A stretch of DNA of 64,000 nt from Candidatus Scalindua japonica. GTDB lineage: Bacteria > Planctomycetota > Brocadiia > Brocadiales > Scalinduaceae. A model generated the notes under the pieces. That model made no database searches. It had not been told where the DNA came from and saw only the letters and a list, made by a program, of their open reading frames with translations. The position numbers were made by a program, and so were the translations under genes. This document shows, in pieces, positions 1 to 6,793 of the stretch; position 1 is the first letter of the stretch, and the number at the start of each line of letters is the position of its first letter. Location: assembly GCF_002443295.1 (NCBI RefSeq), contig NZ_BAOS01000028.1, positions 248,001-312,000 on the forward strand, in the 5' to 3' direction.

Positions 1-1
1 T

Positions 2-463
2 AAAGCCTGGGTTACTCTTATAGAAGGAGATTATATCCAGGAGAGGGAAAGTAATTTTGATAGTACGCCTCGCGAAGAAATGGCGACCATACCTAAGTCC
101 AGAAGAGGTTCATTTGACCTGGTTGAGCTTGGCTTCATGGAATCGCAAGCCAGGTTAGAGGCTGATCGGTGCTTGAAGTGTGATCTGAGTATCAACGTTG
201 TGGCTGATGATTGCATACTTTGTGGCAGGTGCAGTAGTGTTTGTCCTGTTGATGCACTGGAACAGGTTGATGCAGATACGGGAGGTGATCATAAGCCACA
301 TGTTAGTAAAGACGGGGTTGTGATAAGGCATACAGATATGTGTATCAGATGTGGAAATTGCAAAGATTGTCCGGTGGATGCAATTAATATGAAGCGTGTA
401 TTCTGGGAGCCTAATGAAGAAATTAATAAATCGCATAAAGCACAAGTAGTGAGTAGTGATTAG
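2..463 (+). CDS. C-terminal part of ferredoxin-domain FAD/NAD(P) oxidoreductase (partial, 5' end outside window)
   Basis: The reading frame is open from the left edge of the window, so the ATG at position 80 is internal and the true start lies upstream. What is visible is the tail of a GltD-like (glutamate synthase small chain-like) flavin oxidoreductase carrying iron-sulfur motifs: a CLKCDL pair, then CILCGRCSSVCP and CIRCGNCKDCP. The last motif is CX2CX2CX2CP, one residue shorter than the usual CX2CX2CX3CP. Proteins of this type move electrons between NAD(P)H and ferredoxin or quinone systems. It sits 58 bp before the cytochrome b gene on the same strand, so it probably belongs to the same respiratory operon, as NAD(P)H-oxidoreductase-like subunits do in some anammox bc complexes. 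The flavin and nucleotide domains are not in view, so the exact subfamily is open. Confidence 0.8.
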   Translation, partial: KAWVTLIEGDYIQERESNFDSTPREEMATIPKSRRGSFDLVELGFMESQARLEADRCLKCDLSINVVADDCILCGRCSSVCPVDALEQVDADTGGDHKPHVSKDGVVIRHTDMCIRCGNCKDCPVDAINMKRVFWEPNEEINKSHKAQVVSSD

Positions 464-521
464 GGCGTTAGGATAGTGATGTGGGTTTGTTTATAAGTGA
501 TATTTAGAAGGGGACGCTTAA

Positions 522-1292
522 ATGAATTTAATCTTATTTTTGATCAGGAAGCTTACAGAAACTGAGGTATGGAAATCTGTATTTCGCCATGGTTATAAGG
601 ATACCCCCAGGAACAGGGCGCTTCAGACTATAAGTAATGTATGGTTGCATTTGCATCCTGTAAAGGTTCCAAAGCACGCTGTTAAGATTCGGTATACATG
701 GTGTCTTGGCGGGCTGACATTCTTTATTTTCCTTTATTTAACAGTGACGGGTGTCCTGTTAATGTTTTATTATGTTCCGGATGTTAATCGGGCATATGCA
801 GATATGATTGATCTGATGTATGTTGTCCCTCTGGGGAGGCTCTTGAGAACATCACATCGATGGGCAGGACATGCTATGGTCATAACAGTTTGCTTTCATA
901 TGTTGAGGGTGTTTCTTACAGGTTCTTATAAGGCCCCGCGACAATTTAACTGGGTATTAGGTGTACTGTTATTGGTTTTGACCTTTCTGCTTAGTTTTAC
1001 CGGATACCTGTTGCCATGGGATCAGCTTGGATACTGGGCAATAATGGTTGGAACAAATATGGGCGCTGCAACCCCGGTTATGGGTTATCAGGGTCCTTTT
1101 GCTGATCTATTAGGTGTGAAGATTAATAACGATGTTCGTTTTGCTCTCCTGGGTGGTACGCAAATTGATGCTCCGTCATTACTGCGGGCATACGTGTGGC
1201 ATTGCATAGGAATACCAATAATAGCGGGAGCGTTGATGATCCTACATTTTTGGCGTGTTAGAAAAGACGGTGGTATTTCAGGGCCTCTATAA
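522..1292 (+). CDS. Cytochrome b6-like subunit (N-terminal half of split cytochrome b)
   Basis: This is a 256-residue membrane protein matching cytochrome b6 of b6f-type complexes, which oxidise quinol and pass electrons to Rieske and c-type centres. The four b-haem ligands are readable as H112/H126 and H227/H242. The second pair is separated by 14 residues, the b6f spacing rather than the bc1 spacing of 13. C61 in the W-C-L-G-G motif aligns with the Cys that anchors the extra haem c(n) of b6f, so a third, covalently held haem is likely. The C-terminal ISGPL is also b6-like. The first 50 residues are a long N-terminal extension. A GAAGGGGA ribosome site precedes the ATG. The gene is 20 bp upstream of the subunit IV gene; the Rieske gene is presumably left of the window. 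Confidence 0.93.
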   Translation: MNLILFLIRKLTETEVWKSVFRHGYKDTPRNRALQTISNVWLHLHPVKVPKHAVKIRYTWCLGGLTFFIFLYLTVTGVLLMFYYVPDVNRAYADMIDLMYVVPLGRLLRTSHRWAGHAMVITVCFHMLRVFLTGSYKAPRQFNWVLGVLLLVLTFLLSFTGYLLPWDQLGYWAIMVGTNMGAATPVMGYQGPFADLLGVKINNDVRFALLGGTQIDAPSLLRAYVWHCIGIPIIAGALMILHFWRVRKDGGISGPL

Positions 1293-1312
1293 ATAGTTGG
1301 GAGAATTTATTT

Positions 1313-2035
1313 ATGTCAAATCATGCAGATGCACAAGCTGCAAGCAATAAAAAAACGGAGAAGGTATTTTCTTGGCCGGATCTGGTTGCAAAGGAATTTA
1401 TAGCAGCAATTTTGGTAACTGTTGTCTTGCTTGTTTATTCTTATTATGTTGATGCTCCATTAAGGGAGCTCGCCAATCCCGGGGAACCTGAGAATCCGGC
1501 AAAGGCGCCTTGGTATTTTCTGGGTTTACAGGAAATACTTGTCTATTTTGATCCCTGGATTGCGGGAGTTGTGGTCCCCAGCATTATAATTGTTGGGTTG
1601 ATGGTAATTCCATATGTAGACGTAAATCCAAAAGGGAATGGCGGATACTGCTTCAGGGATAGAAAATTTGCAGTAACTGTTTTTATGTTCGGGTTTATTT
1701 TCTGGTATGTGCTTATAATAGTTGGTACATACATGAGGGGGCCGTTCTGGTCGTTCTTCTGGCCCTGGGAAACTTGGAGTTTTGATTTTCCAACTCCTCC
1801 ACCGTTAATAAATCTGCCTAACTGGTTGGGTGTTTTTGCTCTTTTAGTATATTTCGGATTCGGAATGCTGATTCCGGCAGTTGCCTTCTGGAAGTTTGCA
1901 AAACAGCTCGGTTTTATCAGGTACAACATTACTATGAGTCTGTTTTTGCTTATGATGGGAGTAATTGTAAAGATTGCCTTGAGGCTTATGTTTAATATTA
2001 AGTATATATTACAAACACCCTGGTTTAACATTTAG
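1313..2035 (+). CDS. Cytochrome b subunit IV-like protein (C-terminal half of split cytochrome b), extended
   Basis: This 240-residue protein completes the split cytochrome b. The Qo-site motif is readable as K64-A-P-W-Y68, in place of the PEWY of plastoquinol enzymes; a KAPWY-type motif is common in low-potential, menaquinone-linked complexes. Hydrophobic stretches near residues 27-45, 80-100, 117-138, 168-195 and 205-228 suggest about five membrane spans, against three in typical subunit IV. The C-terminal third is therefore an extension rich in Phe, Trp and Pro whose role is unknown. A GGGAG ribosome site lies before the ATG. It is cotranscribed with the b6-like gene and followed by the multihaem cytochrome after 58 bp. 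Confidence 0.9.
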   Translation: MSNHADAQAASNKKTEKVFSWPDLVAKEFIAAILVTVVLLVYSYYVDAPLRELANPGEPENPAKAPWYFLGLQEILVYFDPWIAGVVVPSIIIVGLMVIPYVDVNPKGNGGYCFRDRKFAVTVFMFGFIFWYVLIIVGTYMRGPFWSFFWPWETWSFDFPTPPPLINLPNWLGVFALLVYFGFGMLIPAVAFWKFAKQLGFIRYNITMSLFLLMMGVIVKIALRLMFNIKYILQTPWFNI

Positions 2036-2093
2036 GGATTCCGAAGACGATGATTGATTTATTTTTTTCTATTTTTTCGAGAGAAGTAAACAA

Positions 2094-3200
2094 ATGAAAA
2101 AGAAATTATTTTTGTTGTCCAGTATATTGCTGCTGGTTAGCTCTTTTTTGTGGATACAGAAATTGCGAGAACCAGAGTGGAAGCAATATCAGGTAGAGTA
2201 CTATGAGCAGAAGCGAAATGAAGTAGAGAAAAAGCTGCAAAATGCAAAGAAAGAAGAAGAAATTGCGGAATTAGAAGAAAAGCTCGCTAAGCTGCGAAAG
2301 CCTAAATATCAAGTTAAACAGATACTTCTTAAAGGTGATTATGGTTGGGCTCAACAAACTAACGGACAAAAAACGGATAGATGTATGACCTGCCATATTG
2401 ATGAATCTAAATTGACAGCATCTCATGAAACGGTAGTTAAGGATTTTCCATTTGATATTTATGGTTGTACTGTATGTCATGGGGGAAATGGTCGTTCGCT
2501 TGAAGAAGAACATGCGCATCATGGTATTTTCAAACATAAGAGGGCGATGCGTCAAAGAGTGGAACATGCAGAAGTGCTTTTCGATATGTGGAATGAATTT
2601 GCTACCCTTTCCCTTGAAGATGATACGGAATGGAGTAGTTTTAAAGATCGTACAATCACAGGCGAAAAAGCGATTTATATGGGTAGCGGGAAATGCATGC
2701 GGTGTCACACAGGGCTTACCGCTCCGCATGTGGAAAGATGGAAGAGGGTAAAATTCGAAAGCTTTAATGTAATCAAAGAAGCTCCTGATTACATCAAAGG
2801 AGATGAGGAGTATAGGAAGAAATGTTATGAATGTCATACTACAGGCTACAACAAAGAGACGGGAACATATGAGGAGGAGGGTATAACCTGTGAAGCATGT
2901 CATGGTCCCGGTGAGGTATATGCGTTTTTTATGGATAGAGGCAAGGCAACTGAGGGTCAGAAAATAGCTAAAATCACTCCTGCCTATAACAAATGTGGCG
3001 GTACAGAAGGCTGCCATAGAAGTAGAAGGCATGAGATGAGGGTTAAATTCTTCAGAGATAGTAAGGAACATGATCCTTACGAGTGGTTTAATCCGAAGTA
3101 TAAACGTATCATGAGTGAAGTCTCAGAGAAAAAGAAAAGTGTTGCTGTCGAGGACAGTGGTTCAAAGCTTCCTAAGCATAATATAAAGTTCGTCAGGTAA
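2094..3200 (+). CDS. Membrane-anchored multihaem c-type cytochrome of the bc-type complex
   Basis: This 368-residue protein starts with a single hydrophobic anchor (about residues 4-20), followed by a charged, probably coiled-coil stretch (about 30-70) and then haem-binding motifs. Five canonical CXXCH sites begin at C97, C125, C201, C244 and C266. A sixth candidate is C301-X5-C307-H308, an expanded CX5CH spacing. It most likely accepts electrons from the Rieske/cytochrome b core on the positive side of the membrane, taking the place of cytochrome f or c1. It lies inside the operon between the split cytochrome b genes and the octahaem gene. I do not recognise a named family beyond multihaem cytochrome c. 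Confidence 0.85.
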   Translation: MKKKLFLLSSILLLVSSFLWIQKLREPEWKQYQVEYYEQKRNEVEKKLQNAKKEEEIAELEEKLAKLRKPKYQVKQILLKGDYGWAQQTNGQKTDRCMTCHIDESKLTASHETVVKDFPFDIYGCTVCHGGNGRSLEEEHAHHGIFKHKRAMRQRVEHAEVLFDMWNEFATLSLEDDTEWSSFKDRTITGEKAIYMGSGKCMRCHTGLTAPHVERWKRVKFESFNVIKEAPDYIKGDEEYRKKCYECHTTGYNKETGTYEEEGITCEACHGPGEVYAFFMDRGKATEGQKIAKITPAYNKCGGTEGCHRSRRHEMRVKFFRDSKEHDPYEWFNPKYKRIMSEVSEKKKSVAVEDSGSKLPKHNIKFVR

Positions 3201-3330
3201 AGTCATAAGAGTTTATTGTAAAAATAACAGTAAGCAGCCTTAAGAGATTAAATTTTTTGTTCTGATATATATTTATGGATGTTTTATGTTTCGTTGTAAT
3301 TTTTGATAAAAGAAAGGGAGGATTTTCATA

Positions 3331-5154
3331 ATGGATCTTCTGAAAACGTGTGCGGTTGTGGTTTTCTTTTCAGTTTGTTGCACATTGCACTTTGCAAATG
3401 CGTCAACTGAACCGGATTATATGGGCGAATTAGACTATGTGGGTGCTGAAGCTGGCAAAGGAGCCTCTGCAGATGGTGTTGGAGGTCCTGGTTTAGAGCC
3501 TATCACTAAGAAGCAGCATGAAAGGGCTAAAAACTTTTATAGTACAGTCTACCCATCTGCTGCGGCCAGGGCGCTGTATAGCGATAACGTAGGATTGGAA
3601 AAAGGTGCTGGGCCATGGCAGGATTTCTATAAGCCTAAGCCATTACATATGTACTGGTTCCCTTCAAGGCATTATGTAAAGCCGGAAGGAACTTATTATG
3701 ATCAACTTCTTGAAAAGTACAAGGCTGACCAGTGTATTGAGTGTCATGAAAAGGTCACACCTGGTATCGTTCATGACTGGAGGGCATCAACACATGCTGA
3801 TCCGAAAAAGAGCGATTATTTTGCTATAAGAACAAGGCAGATTGAAGAGCTTATTGAGAGAGATCTGGATAAAGTTGATTGCAGCGAGTGTCACGGTAAA
3901 GACCATAACGAGCTTCATATGCCTACACCGGATATCTGTGGTAATTGTCATCCTAAACAGGTGAATGAATATTTAGATGAAATGGAGTACGGACGTCCTA
4001 ACCATGTTGATACTTTTACCGCTAATGTTGTACCACCGTGGTATCCGGAATTAGCCAGGCAGGGTTATCTGACATCTATGTTTGGTTGTGACTACTGCCA
4101 CGGAACAACAGAGAAGTGCGATATTTGCCACACAAGACATAAGTTTACTGCGGAGGAGGGTAGAAGGCCTGAAGCATGCATGAGCTGTCATATGGGCTTT
4201 GACCATCCGGATGCTGAGTCTTATGGTGAATCGAAGATGGGAATGATTTATCATATGGAAGGCGAGGAGTGGGACTGGGGCAAACCGCTTGGTGAAATTA
4301 TACCAGGTAAGGACTATAGAGCACCTACCTGTCAATACTGCCATATGTATCAGTCAGAAGGGAAATTTACCCATACACTTGCTGCAAAGGGTATATGGCG
4401 AATGGGTACTGTTCCGCCGAAAAGTGTAGAATTTGAATCTTCTCTGAAGGCATATCCTTATGGGGTAAAGCTGCCGCCTCTTGATCACAAGCTTGATATA
4501 TATTCAGAAGCAAATAGAAAAAAGAGAGAACAATGGATAGAGATGTGTTCAAATTGTCATAGTCCACGATGGGGTAGACTCTATCTTGAGAATCTGGATG
4601 ATATGATGTTTGAGATGTGGAAAATGCAGGACAGGGCACATCTGATTATGGATGGTTTGGCCGCGGCCAATGCATTTGACCCTCCGGTATCAGAACGAGA
4701 CCCATTCCCGATGGGCGAAGTCCTTGCGGATGCACTGGGCCCTGGATTGCTGGGAGAAGGTATTTATAACGCATTTAAAACCACTGGAGGCAAGGTGCCG
4801 GTATATGGTCCAATACTTGGAGTATACACTGTCTTTATGGCGGGAAGAAATAATCCTTCTCACATTGAGAATATCTATACCAATCTTTGGTTTGGGGATA
4901 AGGCTCACGCTTATAAAGGTACCGCTCACGTTCAACAGGATATATCCTGGTGGTACGGTGCATCAAAAGTTTTCCAGAGAGTAAATGAAATGGAAAGTGA
5001 GGCACAGAAGCTTTATCGTGCTATGGAAACTGACAATTTGCTAGGTAAAAAAGAAAGGAAAAGATCTGCAGGATTGATTGGCGGTATTATTGTTTTTGCC
5101 GGACTTTTACTCGTAGGGATGGTTGTTGCCGTTAGAATGAGAAAAAAAGATTAA
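3331..5154 (+). CDS. Octahaem HAO-family protein with C-terminal membrane anchor
   Basis: A signal peptide (about residues 1-25) is followed by exactly eight CXXCH motifs beginning at C135, C184, C203, C253, C263, C283, C334 and C406. A C-terminal membrane helix (about 580-602) ends in a basic tail. The haem spacing, the closely packed fourth to sixth motifs and the M-G-F-D-H-P sequence after the sixth place it in the hydroxylamine oxidoreductase/octahaem nitrite reductase superfamily. Anammox genomes carry many such proteins, and one type is encoded with a bc complex. In the C-terminal segment where the HAO cross-link tyrosine would be expected, the sequence reads Q-D-I-S-W-W-Y-G (W540-G543), so a P460-type cofactor is uncertain. 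A strong GGGAGG ribosome site precedes the ATG. It is the last gene of the operon, with a terminator 50 bp downstream. Confidence 0.92.
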   Translation: MDLLKTCAVVVFFSVCCTLHFANASTEPDYMGELDYVGAEAGKGASADGVGGPGLEPITKKQHERAKNFYSTVYPSAAARALYSDNVGLEKGAGPWQDFYKPKPLHMYWFPSRHYVKPEGTYYDQLLEKYKADQCIECHEKVTPGIVHDWRASTHADPKKSDYFAIRTRQIEELIERDLDKVDCSECHGKDHNELHMPTPDICGNCHPKQVNEYLDEMEYGRPNHVDTFTANVVPPWYPELARQGYLTSMFGCDYCHGTTEKCDICHTRHKFTAEEGRRPEACMSCHMGFDHPDAESYGESKMGMIYHMEGEEWDWGKPLGEIIPGKDYRAPTCQYCHMYQSEGKFTHTLAAKGIWRMGTVPPKSVEFESSLKAYPYGVKLPPLDHKLDIYSEANRKKREQWIEMCSNCHSPRWGRLYLENLDDMMFEMWKMQDRAHLIMDGLAAANAFDPPVSERDPFPMGEVLADALGPGLLGEGIYNAFKTTGGKVPVYGPILGVYTVFMAGRNNPSHIENIYTNLWFGDKAHAYKGTAHVQQDISWWYGASKVFQRVNEMESEAQKLYRAMETDNLLGKKERKRSAGLIGGIIVFAGLLLVGMVVAVRMRKKD

Positions 5155-5195
5155 GAACATAGAGTAAATATGCAGTATTACTTGTTGTTTAGTAT

Positions 5196-5233
5196 AAAAA
5201 AAGAGGCGCTCGATATCGAGCGCCTTTTTTTTT
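5196..5233. terminator. Bidirectional intrinsic terminator after the octahaem gene
   Basis: An exact 22-bp palindrome (5204-5225, core GGCGCTCGATATCGAGCGCC) is flanked by an A-run upstream and a run of nine T downstream. It closes the respiratory operon and could also stop transcripts from the opposite strand. Confidence 0.93.
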
Positions 5234-5395
5234 GCAGTAAATTAAGATTATTAAAATAGTATTTATTACTAAACACATATAAAATTATTTAAGTATAAGC
5301 GTTTAGACAATAGCTTTATTAACCTTGATTTATAGAATAAATGCTAATAGAATCCAAATGAGAGGTTTTATAGGTTATTTAGAAACGGTCGGTAG

Positions 5396-6763
5396 ATGAA
5401 TGATAGTGATTTGTTACTTAAGAATGGTTCTATAATTGCGATAATAGGTGGCGGACCTGGGGGGAGTTTCTTTGCGCATTTTGCATCTCGGTATGCAAAA
5501 GATGCTGGCCTTAATGTATCTATAAAAATTTTTGATAGAAAAAGTTTCTGCCAGAGAGGTCCACGTGGCTGTAATATGTGTGCTGGGGTTATTTCTGAGA
5601 ATCTCTTTAATAACCTGGAAAAAGAGAACATACATATTACCGATTTATGCGTACAAAGAAAAATAGAAGGTTATTGTTTTCAAACACAGGATGAGAGTGT
5701 CGCGCTTCACCATCCTGTTCCTGGTCACTCTTCTAAGATTGTTACCGTGTTTCGAGGCAATGGGCCGCTGCAGTCAGTACACGAAGGCAATATCAGCTTT
5801 GATGACTATCTGTTAAATCATGTAAAGGAGCAGGGAGTAGAGATAATTTCTGATATGGTTAAGGATTTCAGGTTGCCGTCCAGGAAAGGAGAGCCGGTAA
5901 AAATAATATGTGGTGAGCGACACTCTAAAAAAGAATTTGCTGCTGATCTTGTAGTAGGAGCTTTTGGCGTAAACACCGGAATGATGGAAAAGGTTAGTAA
6001 TATGGGTTTTGGATACAAACCACCAAAGACTGTTCGAACGTGTCAATGTGAAATAATGCTAAGTCGTGAGCATATAGAAAAAACGTTTGGCAACAATGTT
6101 TTTGTTTTTGCTTTAGGTAAAAGGGAACTAAAATTTGCTTCTATCACACCAAAAGCAGATTATGTTACGGTTAATCTGGTAGGCAGAAAAGATTTAACAA
6201 GAAACAACCTGATTGACTTTCTTGACCACCCGACAGTAAGAAATTTGATGCCTGCAAAATGGAGAATTCCTAATAATTTTTGTATGTGTATTTCTAAGAT
6301 TCCCGTCACTTATGCAAAGCACCCTTTTGCAGACAGGATAGTCGTTCTAGGTGATGCAAGTATTTCAAGAACCTATAAAAGTGGAATAGAATCCGCGTTT
6401 AATATGGCGAAAATGTCTGCTCATACAGCATTTAAGAATGGAGTGTCGGCAAAGTCTTTCATGAATGGTTATTTTAAACCGGCTAAAAAACTTCTGGCCA
6501 GAGACAATTTTTATGGAATATTGATGCTCAAAATTAATGATTATATTTCTTCGAACAGGCGACTCGCAAACAGACAAGTACAGTTAGTAAAATGCGACAA
6601 TGATAAAAAAACAGCAAGTCAAATTAATGAAATACTCTGGAATATGCTTACAGGAAATGTGCCTTATAAAGAAATATTTTTTAAAGCAATGAGCTTACGT
6701 CTAATATCAAAAACGTTGCCGTTAAATCCTCTCTGCTGGAAAAGAAAAAAGAGAAATGTTTAA
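5396..6763 (+). CDS. Geranylgeranyl-reductase-like FAD-dependent oxidoreductase
   Basis: This 455-residue flavoprotein has an N-terminal dinucleotide-binding motif (I-I-G-G-G-P-G-G near residue 18) and a downstream V-V-G-A-F-G-V-N-T-G segment typical of the geranylgeranyl reductase (GGR)/digeranylgeranylglycerophospholipid reductase superfamily. A conserved R-G-C-N-M-C-x-G-V motif lies near residue 58. GGR-family enzymes reduce isoprenoid or other polyene chains, or hydroxylate aromatic substrates; the substrate here cannot be read from sequence. It is closely similar to the N-terminal half of the next gene, 30 bp downstream, so the pair arose by tandem duplication. No strong ribosome site is visible before the ATG. 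A role in unusual membrane lipid or quinone synthesis is inference only. Confidence 0.8.
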   Translation: MNDSDLLLKNGSIIAIIGGGPGGSFFAHFASRYAKDAGLNVSIKIFDRKSFCQRGPRGCNMCAGVISENLFNNLEKENIHITDLCVQRKIEGYCFQTQDESVALHHPVPGHSSKIVTVFRGNGPLQSVHEGNISFDDYLLNHVKEQGVEIISDMVKDFRLPSRKGEPVKIICGERHSKKEFAADLVVGAFGVNTGMMEKVSNMGFGYKPPKTVRTCQCEIMLSREHIEKTFGNNVFVFALGKRELKFASITPKADYVTVNLVGRKDLTRNNLIDFLDHPTVRNLMPAKWRIPNNFCMCISKIPVTYAKHPFADRIVVLGDASISRTYKSGIESAFNMAKMSAHTAFKNGVSAKSFMNGYFKPAKKLLARDNFYGILMLKINDYISSNRRLANRQVQLVKCDNDKKTASQINEILWNMLTGNVPYKEIFFKAMSLRLISKTLPLNPLCWKRKKRNV

Positions 6764-6793
6764 AGCAGCGATAAATAAGGGATTGATTGTTAT

